A DNA stretch of 64,000 nucleotides from assembly GCA_016715985.1 (NCBI GenBank), contig JADJXD010000001.1, positions 558,001 to 622,000 on the forward strand, read 5' to 3'. The DNA comes from Saprospiraceae bacterium. GTDB lineage: Bacteria > Bacteroidota > Bacteroidia > Chitinophagales > Saprospiraceae. This document shows positions 1 to 8,900 of this stretch, piece after piece. The position numbers and the translations under genes were made by a program. The notes beneath the pieces are model-generated. The model was not told where the DNA came from. It saw nothing but the letters and a program-made list of their open reading frames with translations, and did no database searches. The stretch's first letter is position 1. Every line of letters starts with the position of its first letter.

Positions 1-1176
1 GCATCCCGTCGCTTTGGGACAGGAAGAATTGAAAGCTGGTCAGTTGGTTGTTTTGGAGAAGGCAGTGGACACAGTAACTGGTTCGGTCAGTTTGTAAGCA
101 ATACAGATTTAGACAGACCTGTTATGGAATTTACAGCTTCAAAAACCACTACCCGCCGGGACAGTCTGATTACATTCAGAGATATCAGTAATGTCACACC
201 CACATCTAGACTTTGGTTGTTTGAGGGTGGTTCACCTGCTACTTCGACAGAAGAACTGCCAGAGATAATGTATGAACAAAACGGAGCTTTTAATGTGACT
301 TTAATATCATATTTTGAAGGTCGGACGGATACAATGACCAAAAAGGAATTTATTCACATTCTTGAACCGGTATCAAAACCTGAAGCACTTTGGACTTTTG
401 ACAGAGATGTGGTATATATTGGTGATACTATCCGCTTTACCAGCCTCAGCTCAGCAAATAGTCAAACACATAAATGGACATTTATAAGTGGCACTCCCAA
501 TAACAGTGCAGATAAAAACCCAACCATTGTCTATAATAAAAAAGGGTCGTTTCTGGTATCTTTGACTGTCGCCAATACAGCCGGAAGCAGTACTTCAACG
601 GTAAATAAAGCTATTACAGTTCTGGAAAAATTGCCACCAAAAGCTTTGTTTACTGCCAATAAAGTGAATATTATTTCAGGCGAAAGTATCATTTTTAATG
701 AAACAGCAACAGGAGCTAAAAATCTTCATTGGACATTTACAGGCGGCATTCCGGAGACTTCAGGACTAAGGTCACCCGTGGTAATATATCCGGAGGAAGG
801 AAGTTTTCCGGTGACTTTGGTAGTTAGTAATGATTTCGGAACTGACTCGATTACTTTAGAAAACTATATAAATGTTGGTACCAGTTCAACGAATAGTTAT
901 GCATCAGTTGCCGATCTGAAGTTGTACCCAAATCCGGTTCTTTCTTCCCAAAATGAAGTATCCCTTGCATTAAATAATGTGCAGTCCGGGATATTCAAAA
1001 TAGATTTGTATAACCAAAATGGCAGTCTCGTTAAAACATTGTACAATGACAAAATTAAGAACGGGTCCAGTATTCTGACTTTTCGGACATCCATGTTATC
1101 AGCAGGTTCATATTTTATTTCCGTGACATCCGATTCAATACAATACAGAACAATGAAACTTTACATTCTGGATTAA
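1..1176 (+). CDS. PKD-repeat secreted protein with T9SS type A sorting tail (5' partial)
   Basis: The reading frame is open from base 1, so the gene begins upstream of the window; 391 codons are visible. Three PKD-type immunoglobulin-fold domains follow each other at about residues 42-121, 127-208 and 212-292. Each shows the W-x-F...GG-P...Y...G-x-F-x-V-x-L pattern. A C-terminal tail at about 305-391 has LYPNP, an LYNQNG strand and a GSYFI motif, which is the T9SS type A (Por secretion) signature. The product is therefore expected to cross the outer membrane by T9SS and be released or surface-anchored. The first 40 residues belong to an upstream, probably catalytic or binding, domain that I cannot name. 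The next sense-strand gene is more than 1 kb away, so it ends its own transcript. Confidence 0.85.
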   Translation, partial: ASRRFGTGRIESWSVGCFGEGSGHSNWFGQFVSNTDLDRPVMEFTASKTTTRRDSLITFRDISNVTPTSRLWLFEGGSPATSTEELPEIMYEQNGAFNVTLISYFEGRTDTMTKKEFIHILEPVSKPEALWTFDRDVVYIGDTIRFTSLSSANSQTHKWTFISGTPNNSADKNPTIVYNKKGSFLVSLTVANTAGSSTSTVNKAITVLEKLPPKALFTANKVNIISGESIIFNETATGAKNLHWTFTGGIPETSGLRSPVVIYPEEGSFPVTLVVSNDFGTDSITLENYINVGTSSTNSYASVADLKLYPNPVLSSQNEVSLALNNVQSGIFKIDLYNQNGSLVKTLYNDKIKNGSSILTFRTSMLSAGSYFISVTSDSIQYRTMKLYILD

Positions 1177-1811
1177 ACATCATAACTATCCTTTTATTAA
1201 AGTAATTAATTGAAAGGTTGAATCGGAATATATTTTGAGTAATGAAGCTTTTATGAAAATCTTGTTTTTCTTTTTGATTTATGCAATGGTTTATCATTAA
1301 TGAATTCTTATTCTTTTAACGTGAATTTACCAGAATTAAATTTCGATTGAGGGCTGAAAGGGCTTAAAACCAGATTGATTTTTACTATGAGTTCTAAATA
1401 TAGTTAGCTAACTTTAATAAAGGTTACAGTACTGTTTTTTTTTAAAGAACCAATTCATCACCGACAATCAGGGGCGTAGTCCTATAGTCTTTTTTACTTT
1501 AATTTTTCATGCAAGATGCCTAAAGATAATGCATAATAACTAGAAAAGTACGACGAATAAGAGTTAAGATAGTTATTTTATTTGAATCAATTACTAATAC
1601 CAACCCTCATCACAAAATTAAAATCTGGGCATTCCAGGGTCTATCTTTCGGAACTATTAGTGTTATGTTAAGGTTAAATTGACAGATGACTTATTGTATC
1701 TTTTCCATTTGCTCTTCGTTGATGAACCCCTTCCTTAGCTACGGCTAAGGTCAGGAACCACCGTCTTTATCAAAAGAAAAATCTACTTATAATTGATCCG
1801 TTATTCAACAC
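1177..1811. other. AT-rich intergenic stretch
   Basis: No ORF with coding character was found on either strand. The only structure seen is a small perfect hairpin at 1733-1750 (7-bp arms, TACG loop) with no U-run on either side. It lies downstream of a decayed minus-strand gene, so part of it may be old coding sequence, but I cannot show homology. Confidence 0.4.
1733..1750. repeat. Short perfect hairpin
   Basis: CCTTAGC and GCTAAGG flank a four-base TACG loop. The arms pair perfectly over 7 bp. No T-run follows on either strand, so a rho-independent terminator is unlikely. It sits about 60 bp past the end of the retropepsin relic on the minus strand. Confidence 0.4.
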
Positions 1812-2195
1812 TTACCATAACACTAGTTGGCCTATTTTGGGATCTACCTATAAATCCATAGCTTCCAAAGGTATACTTCCCAAAAGGGGTTCTGCATTGC
1901 CTGGCAATACAATAGCTTCAGATATTGTTCTTCTATTATGAATATGTATTTCTATAGGTCCGGCAATATCAAAAAGATGTCTATCTCCATTTGCTGGGAC
2001 ACCTTCCTGTCTATCATTTATTTCTGATCCGAGCTGATTTTTCAATTCTTCATTGATGCATATCATATAAACTCCAGTGTCCACCATCATTTCCACCTTC
2101 ATTTGCCTAACCTTTGATTCTTTTATAAACCCTGCGTTCAATAATGCAGTATCATTTGCATTTATAATTTACTCTTCTTGTCTAAATATTCCCAT
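1812..2195 (-). pseudogene. Retropepsin-like (clan AA) aspartic protease relic with two in-frame stops
   Basis: In one continuous frame the region reads MGIFRQEE, stop (2169-2171), then about 106 codons that include VRQMKVEMMVDTGV, NRRTISEAIVLPGN and LLGSIPLEAMDL, stop (1848-1850), then VDPKIGQLV before a final stop at 1812. The VDTG catalytic turn, the following hydrophobic strand and the LLG-x-IP-x-E motif match the small retropepsin-like proteins common in Bacteroidota and Cyanobacteria, which start near MG(I/L)F and run through (M)D-(L/V)-x-(V/I)-(D/N)-P. Both stops fall inside the conserved region without shifting the frame. A 97-residue ORF beginning at a TTG (2141) survives between them, but it lacks the family N-terminus and last strand, so I call it a pseudogene. 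It is possible that the core is still translated. Confidence 0.7.
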
Positions 2196-2344
2196 AATTA
2201 TGAATTTTACAAAAATAAAACCCCAATTCATGCTTGAATAAGTTCCTTTTTAGTAAATATTCAAGTAAACAAAAATTTTGATTTAAATAATTATTCCCAA
2301 TTCGCACAACTCATCCTCCATATTCTACAGTTCGGTCACAAGTT

Positions 2345-2376
2345 TTTGTACACACATAAAGAAGCCCTTACTTTTG
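2345..2376 (+). promoter_or_regulatory. Bacteroidota-type promoter of the DUF2141-LytTR operon
   Basis: TTTG at 2345-2348 is followed after 20 bases by TACTTTTG at 2369-2376, a full match to the TTTG-N19/20-TAnnTTTG consensus of the Bacteroidota housekeeping sigma factor. The box ends 24 bases before the first start codon of the operon at 2401. Confidence 0.65.
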
Positions 2377-2400
2377 ACTTATAATTAAAAACAAAGTTCA

Positions 2401-2814
2401 ATGAAACACCTTTTAACAACAATCACAATTTTCTTAAGTCTGGTCAGTTACGCACAAACCAATACACTCACGGTTACAGTCACCAACTTTAAAAACAATC
2501 AAGGTAAAGTTTTGGTAGGCGTTTATAGTGGTGCCAATAATTTTATGAAAAAGACGATCTACAGCAAAGTAGGTGAGATCAACACCAATACGTCAAAAGT
2601 TATTTTTGAGAACATACCTGATGGCGAATATACAATTTCCGTTTATCACGATGAAAACAACAACGACAAATTGGATACTGGCTGGTTTGGCATACCAAAA
2701 GAAGGATATGGTTGTTCTAATGATGCCAAAGGAAAAATGGGACCACCAAAATACGAAGATGCTAAGTTCCAACTAAAGTCTCATAAAAATATGACCATTA
2801 CAATCAATAATTAA
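2401..2814 (+). CDS. DUF2141 domain-containing secreted protein
   Basis: The 137-residue product has a signal peptide (about 1-18, ending SYAQ) and a single DUF2141 domain. The diagnostic parts are the N-terminal beta strands with GKVLVGVYS, the IPDGEYTISVYHDENNND strand-turn and the KEGYGCSND segment. DUF2141 proteins are small exported beta-sandwich proteins whose biochemical role is not established. It is the first gene of a co-directional run with a TPR protein (37-bp gap), a LytS-type kinase, a 2TM protein and a LytTR regulator. That order suggests the kinase system reacts to, or controls, an envelope process in which this protein takes part. The promoter at 2345-2376 fits this start. 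Confidence 0.85.
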   Translation: MKHLLTTITIFLSLVSYAQTNTLTVTVTNFKNNQGKVLVGVYSGANNFMKKTIYSKVGEINTNTSKVIFENIPDGEYTISVYHDENNNDKLDTGWFGIPKEGYGCSNDAKGKMGPPKYEDAKFQLKSHKNMTITINN

Positions 2815-2851
2815 ACATCACCTAATTCATTTAAACATTAAACAATCAATC

Positions 2852-3472
2852 ATGAAACACTTAATTGTATTATTATTCATAACTATTGGTTACTCCACAT
2901 TTGGCCAGAGTGCTTTCGAAAAAGGTATGCAAACCGCCATGGGACTTTGGTCTGAAGGTAAAAACAACGAAGCGGTAGCTATGTTTGAGAGGATAGCCGC
3001 AGCCGAAAAAGACAATTGGCTGCCCAATTATTATGTGGCGTTAGTTAGTACTACCACAGCATTCAACACCAAAGACAAAACTCAAGTAGATGCAATGCTC
3101 AAAAAAGCGCAATCAGTATTGGATTCAGAACTTGAAAAGCACCCCAACCATGAGGAATTGCTCGTCATGCAAGCGATGATTCACACGGCTTGGATAGCTT
3201 TCGATCCTATGACGAATGGGATGAAACTCTCAGGAACGGTCATGGAAATATATAGCAAGGCAGAAGCTATAGCTCCTGAAAACCCAAGAGTTGTACTCGG
3301 TAAAACAGAGTTTGAAATGGGGTCTGCCAAGTTTTTTGGAACAGATACTAAGCCTTTGTGTGCAAAAGCAGAAAAAGCTATTGACCTTTTTGCTACTTTT
3401 AAGCCTGAAAGCGCTTTTCATCCCAATTGGGGGTTGGACAGAGCACAATCTATAGTCGCATCATGTAAATAA
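2852..3472 (+). CDS. Exported TPR-like protein
   Basis: The 206-residue product starts with a signal peptide (MKHLIVLLFITIGYSTFGQ) and continues as an all-helical protein. Helix pairs fit tetratricopeptide spacing, for example the EGKNNEAVAMFERIAA segment, the LDSELEKHPNHEELLVMQAM segment and the IAPENPRVVLGKTEF segment. TPR proteins mediate protein-protein contacts; the partner here is unknown. It lies 37 bp after the DUF2141 gene and 25 bp before the sensor kinase, so it is probably co-transcribed. The same trio is, to my knowledge, found together in other Bacteroidota, which supports a shared envelope role. No catalytic motif is visible. Confidence 0.75.
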   Translation: MKHLIVLLFITIGYSTFGQSAFEKGMQTAMGLWSEGKNNEAVAMFERIAAAEKDNWLPNYYVALVSTTTAFNTKDKTQVDAMLKKAQSVLDSELEKHPNHEELLVMQAMIHTAWIAFDPMTNGMKLSGTVMEIYSKAEAIAPENPRVVLGKTEFEMGSAKFFGTDTKPLCAKAEKAIDLFATFKPESAFHPNWGLDRAQSIVASCK

Positions 3473-3497
3473 TTAATCAACCTAAGACCAAAACATT

Positions 3498-4853
3498 TTG
3501 CATACGGAAATCAAATATATTACTAAATTAGTCACCACAGGAATAATAGTTGGGATAGGCGTATCTGTGATCATAATGATCTTAAAGGTGCTCATGGGAG
3601 GAAGTTTGAGTTGGGACCAAAAGATGATAATTGAATTTTCTTACAGCGTCTATTTTGGTTTTGTTTTGACGATTATTAACAGTACCTTTTTTGATTATTT
3701 GAATCATAAAGTTATTTGGACACCACAAACAGAAAAATACAGGATAGCCATTGGCTTTTTGGGAAGCATTCCGTTGACCATGATGGGTGCTTGGTTTGTA
3801 AGATTGACTATTGATGTGTGGATAAATAATCAATCATTCGATGCATTCATTAAGGGTCAAAAATTCAGTAATTATATCTTAATATTGATTATTACCTTTG
3901 TCGTTTCACTATTTTTCCATGCTTTATTTCTCTATAGAAAACTGCAGGAAAACAAGGTAAAAGAGCAAAAAATCATCGCAGGGAATGCGTCGGCGCAGTT
4001 TGAAACATTAAAGAATCAAATCGACCCGCATTTTTTATTCAATAGCCTGAATGTATTGAGTTCGCTGATAGAAGAGAATCCGGAAAATGCACAACGGTTT
4101 ACTACATCACTTTCGAAGATCTACAGATATGTGCTGGAGCAAAAGGATAAAGAATTGGTGCCTCTCCAGCAAGAGTTGGATTTTGCCAAAACATACATCA
4201 AATTACTGACCTTAAGGTTTGAAAATAGTTTGACTTACAGTTTACATGAAACACTGATCGGTCATGATGCCAAAGTAGTACCATTGTCTCTGCAGTTGTT
4301 ATTGGAAAATACCATCAAACACAATATCGTCAGTGATAAGCAACCATTACATATTTCCATATCCGTAGATGGTGATTATCTGAACATATCAAACAATCTC
4401 CAGAAAAAGGAGGTCTTACAAAGTGGAGAAGGTGTAGGTTTAAAAAACATTGTGAATAGATATGCCATTTTGACGAAAAAGCCCGTTTTAGTTGAGTCAG
4501 ATGAAGTCAACTTTATGGTAAAAATACCAATATTGACCCAAGAAATTAGATTAATCAACCATAAAAAATATAATGAGGTGGATGCATATTTAAAGGCAAA
4601 AAAACAAGTCAAAGATATCAAAGATTTTTATGGAAATTTGATTTCGTATTGTTTTGTCATTCCATTGCTAGCATGGATCAACTATCAAACTTCGTGGGAG
4701 TTTAAGTGGTTTATTTTTCCGATGATAGGTTGGGGATTAGGTGTGGCAATACAAGCTTTTTCAGTATTTGGCTATGGCAGAACCTGGGAAGAAAGGAAAA
4801 TAAATGAACTGATGGGAAAACAACATAATATTAATCAAAGTAAATGGGAATAA
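3498..4853 (+). CDS. LytS/YehU-type sensor histidine kinase with C-terminal 2TM domain
   Basis: The 451-residue inner-membrane kinase has about four membrane helices in residues 11-148, a short coiled linker, then a His_kinase domain. Its phospho-acceptor motif DPHFLFNSLN has the histidine at residue 178. An ATP-binding domain follows, with LLLENTIKHN (N box) and GEGVGLKNI (G box). After the catalytic domain comes a second membrane unit (about 365-445) with two helices and a TWEERKINELM end, matching the 2TM domain family. The start is a TTG at 3498, because an in-frame stop lies 15 bases upstream and the next ATG would cut off the first helix. It should phosphorylate the LytTR regulator at 5183-5932. 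The C-terminal 2TM module is repeated as a free protein in the next gene. Confidence 0.88.
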   Translation: MHTEIKYITKLVTTGIIVGIGVSVIIMILKVLMGGSLSWDQKMIIEFSYSVYFGFVLTIINSTFFDYLNHKVIWTPQTEKYRIAIGFLGSIPLTMMGAWFVRLTIDVWINNQSFDAFIKGQKFSNYILILIITFVVSLFFHALFLYRKLQENKVKEQKIIAGNASAQFETLKNQIDPHFLFNSLNVLSSLIEENPENAQRFTTSLSKIYRYVLEQKDKELVPLQQELDFAKTYIKLLTLRFENSLTYSLHETLIGHDAKVVPLSLQLLLENTIKHNIVSDKQPLHISISVDGDYLNISNNLQKKEVLQSGEGVGLKNIVNRYAILTKKPVLVESDEVNFMVKIPILTQEIRLINHKKYNEVDAYLKAKKQVKDIKDFYGNLISYCFVIPLLAWINYQTSWEFKWFIFPMIGWGLGVAIQAFSVFGYGRTWEERKINELMGKQHNINQSKWE

Positions 4854-4855
4854 TA

Positions 4856-5170
4856 ATGGAAAGTTTTGATCAAGAAATAGCTTATGAAGCAGCACAAAAA
4901 AGAGTAAAAAAGTTAAAGGGTTTTTATATCCACTTATTGGTGTATATAGTGGTCAATGTAATGATCGTTTATGTCAATTATACTTATTCTAAAACAACCA
5001 CATCACTCTTTGAACTTAAGAATTACACTACAGCTTTTTGGTGGGGAATAGGTTTAATGGCGCACGGTTTTAATGTATTCTTCATAGATCTGATATTTGA
5101 CAAAGACTGGGAAGAGCGCAAAATTAGAGAGTTGATGAATAAAGAAAAGGAGTATAATGATTTTGTATAA
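4856..5170 (+). CDS. 2TM domain-containing protein
   Basis: This is a small membrane protein of 104-108 residues. The ATG at 4856 begins MESFDQEIAYEAAQ, 2 bases past the kinase stop codon; an in-frame ATG at 4844 would overlap the kinase by 10 bases. Two hydrophobic helices (about 28-48 and 60-82) are followed by the DWEERKIRELM signature. Both the layout and the ending match the C-terminal 2TM module of the upstream kinase (TWEERKINELM). It may pair with that module in the membrane and tune signalling; this is inference from likeness and gene order. Confidence 0.8.
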   Translation: MESFDQEIAYEAAQKRVKKLKGFYIHLLVYIVVNVMIVYVNYTYSKTTTSLFELKNYTTAFWWGIGLMAHGFNVFFIDLIFDKDWEERKIRELMNKEKEYNDFV

Positions 5171-5182
5171 AACCAACACTTT

Positions 5183-5932
5183 ATGACCACCATTATCATA
5201 GAAGACGAAAAACCCGCAGCACGTATGTTACAGCGCAAACTGGAGAAACTTAATATTCCAGTCCAAGTAATGTTGCATTCAGTCAGAGAAGCAGTAGAAT
5301 GGTTTCAGCAAAATCCGCATCCAGAGTTGATTTTTTTAGATATTCAATTATCAGATGGATTATCCTTCGAGATTTTTGAAAAAGTAACCATCCAAAGTCC
5401 AATAATCTTTACCACGGCGTATGATGAGTATGCACTCAGAGCATTTAAGCTTAATAGTATTGATTATCTGTTAAAACCAATAGATGAAGACGACCTGGAA
5501 ATAGCAGTAGAAAAATACAACAAACTGAAAGCTCCGAAACCTGCCATCGATATGCAGATGATACGTCATTTGTTTGCTTCTTCCCAGGCTCCGGAATATA
5601 AAAAACGATTTAGTGTCAAAGTCGGAGACCATATCAAAATCATTCCTATCGAAGATGTGGAATTGTTTTATAGTGAATTTAAAGGTACCTTTTTACACAG
5701 CTTTGAAGGAAGGACATTTTTACTTGATACTACCTTGGAAGCCTTGGAAAAAGAATTGGACCCAACACAGTTTTTCCGAGTCAGTCGCAAGTATATTATT
5801 GCCCATAAAGCGCTTAAGGATATAGTCGTGTACAGTAATTCCCGTCTCAGACTCACCCTCAAATCCTACAATAAAGAAGAGGTTATTGTCAGTCGTGAGC
5901 GGGTGAGTGAGTTCAAGGAGTGGTTGGGATAA
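5183..5932 (+). CDS. LytTR-family response regulator
   Basis: This is a 249-residue two-domain regulator. The receiver domain (1-115) has the acidic pair EDE near residues 7-9, the phospho-acceptor Asp at residue 53 in LIFLDIQLSDG, the switch threonine in IIFTTAYDEYA and the conserved lysine in DYLLKPI. A LytTR DNA-binding domain (about 145-249) shows SVKVGDHIKIIPIEDV, the FFRVSRKYII core and a C-terminal VSRERVSEFKEWLG helix. It is the last gene of the operon, 12 bases after the 2TM gene, and is the evident partner of the LytS-type kinase. It would bind paired direct repeats at target promoters; the targets are not shown by the sequence. Confidence 0.9.
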   Translation: MTTIIIEDEKPAARMLQRKLEKLNIPVQVMLHSVREAVEWFQQNPHPELIFLDIQLSDGLSFEIFEKVTIQSPIIFTTAYDEYALRAFKLNSIDYLLKPIDEDDLEIAVEKYNKLKAPKPAIDMQMIRHLFASSQAPEYKKRFSVKVGDHIKIIPIEDVELFYSEFKGTFLHSFEGRTFLLDTTLEALEKELDPTQFFRVSRKYIIAHKALKDIVVYSNSRLRLTLKSYNKEEVIVSRERVSEFKEWLG

Positions 5933-5988
5933 GAGTTAACAAATGCATATATACAATCTTTCAAACTTAACCTAAAATTGTCTTCAAC

Positions 5989-8900
5989 TTACTTTACCAA
6001 CGTCAAATCTCCCTTTAAAATCTGTATGTCTCCAGATAATTGTGCTATTGTTAAACTATATACATACACTCCCGGCTGCAATTCCATACCATTGAATTTT
6101 CCATCCCAAAAAAGATCAATGTCACTGATATTTTTATTCTGCTGACTGTGGACGAGATTGCCCCACCTATCATAGATGCTGAATTCTTTGACATTGATAT
6201 CTCCTGACAATCCCACAGGGCCAAATGTTCTATTAGCTCCTTGCCCATTGGGATTAAATATATTGGGCATGACTATATTGGGCAATCTGGTGTTTATCTT
6301 TAATAGCCTTTCATACACACAACCATTTATAGTGGTGATGATGACCCTTATTTCTGTTGGGCCTTCAACTAAATATAATACACTTTTATCACTTTTATTG
6401 AAAAAACCATTATCATCTTCCCATGAGATACTCAATAATAGGCTATCTGGTATATCGCTTTCCAAAACGAGCTCTACTGTAGAATTGATAGTTACCAAAA
6501 TATCTTCACCTATGTCTGTGTAAAAAATAGGTGCCGGCAATATCTGTATGAATTCTTCGCCACCAGAACAGCCTTCAATATTGAATACTTCTATAATATA
6601 TCTGCCTGGTGGCAACATGGACAAACTGATGTCCGACACTTGATTGCCATTTAAAAATAAAGTTAAATTAGGATCGTTAATGGGTTGGATGGAGATGTTA
6701 CCAAAATTTTCTTCTGGGCACTTAGGGCTTTCCTTATCTATAATATACTCCGGCGATGGTACGATATTGATTTTCACTTCAATTTCATCCGCAGGACATA
6801 ATTCGCCCGCAGGCACTCTGTAAACATAGGAATTTATCCCAATATTTAAAGCATTGACTTGTATCTGAATATTTTCCAATATTCCATTGACTCCAAACCA
6901 TGTTCCATCCACAGAAGCACCTTCTATTAAAGTACTTAAATCGACAATCTCGTTCAAATTTTCACAAAACGCTGACGACTCTTGCACTAATCTACCTGCT
7001 GACTTAGCTCCTTCTATACCCAAAATCACGACAAATTCTTTTTCGCATTCATCAGGTACCTGATCGGTGATAGTGTAAATCAATTGATATATTCCGTTTA
7101 CATTATTGTCAAAAAGTAAGTTGTTTTCTATGACGTTGGGTACTTTCGGGTTATTATTCGGATTGAGAATTGTCCAATTGCCCGCTATGGTTATGTTTCC
7201 TAATTCAGATAACGAATAACTACTTTCAGTAGAACACAAAGCCAAACTATCTGACAGTATCACCTTTGGACAAAGACACTCTATGACTTCTATACTTGTA
7301 TTGTAAACATCACCTTCACATGGGTTTTCCAACCCACGGGTATCAAAAGTAAATGAGTAATTATTCGGTGCAAAACCATCAAAGTTAAATATCCCATTGA
7401 CGACTTCACTTCCTTGATAAAGCCACACCCCTACAATGTTTGAACTTCCTAAAAGAGTATTCAGATCGATTACAGATCCAAAAAGTGGATTACTACAAAC
7501 GGGTGCGCTTGTATGGATGGTTACATTTTGTGGCTCCGTCACACGACTTATAAATGTACCGGAAAAATTTGAAACACAATTACTGAGTACATTCGCAATA
7601 GACCACATCGTCTCACCTACCACTATGGGTAACGAAATTCTTTGGTCAGATTGTGTAATTTCAATAGTGCTTAATGTCGTTCCTCTATTATTGGTCAATT
7701 GGATAGAAAACGGAAAAGGACCAGCACTTTTTATTTCAATAATCAAGTCATCATTGAAACATATTTCACTTATTCCATTTATGGTTACTGTGGGACCACT
7801 ATTCCAAACTACCGGGATGCCTTGAGATATTTCTATACAAGGGTCATTTAAGTTTATTTCACTAATTGTCCCCGAACTCAATACTGCTGTGATAAAATAG
7901 GTTCTGCTTGTCTCTATTGTTGCCACCCAATTGATTGTATTTTGGGTTGTCAATACAATGATATTACCCAAATTATTTTCCTCCCCATCATGCAGTACAT
8001 AATAAAGATTTTGAGCCGGATCTTCTACATAACCCACAAGATTTACATCCGACAGATCAATATGCTCTCCTGCACATAGTGAAATAAGTGTATTGGGACT
8101 CAGAGAACCTACATTTCCCGGGCAGCTACAATTGGTGGTGATATCAAAAGTCTCTGAAGCACACCCATTTACATCAGAGATGGTGAATGAAAGAATTGTT
8201 TCGGAGACTACCGATGCACTTTCGTACATGTTGCCTGTTATTGCGATGCCATTGACTAAATAAGGACCTACTCCATCTGATATTTCAAACGACGCTAAAA
8301 AAGTATCACCTGTACACTCAGCAGCAATATTTGAAACCAAAGGCAAGCTGTTGAAAATTACCGATAAGGTATCTTTTATTAAACAAGTACCATTATTTTC
8401 TACGTAAGAAATGATCAACTCCGTAGCTATTAATGGATTTATAAATAAACTATCTCCTATATATGAAATACCTATATTACTTCCTGTAGTATTCGATATG
8501 ATGTCAAAAGTACCATTATTGGCATTTTCAATAGGAACTGCTATATTGTCCAAACAAACTTCAATATCTGCGGGAAAAATGAATTCTGGTGTGGAATAGA
8601 TAATTAATGGCTGACCTTGAGATACTCTCAGACATTCGCTTTGGAAATCTATATTGCCATTTAAAATAGGGCTCACCACATGGGAGACATAAAAAATTTG
8701 ATTTCGAACTATGTTGCCCGGTATGTCAAAACTTGTAGTATCTGTTACAAAAATCGGATTAATTAAACTATCGAGGCTACCTTCATGGATGACAAATATG
8801 GATGTATCGCCCGGGAATATTACTGCATCATTATTAAATCCTATCGTGATTGAACCTGAAGTTTCGCAAATTTTTAATGTATCCAAACTCATTGTTCCTT

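Noticed and set aside
1733..1750. Hairpin as rho-independent terminator
   Set aside because: No T-run on either strand.
1600..1790. Possible minus-strand coding remnant beside the retropepsin relic
   Set aside because: Short open pieces with stops and no recognisable motif.
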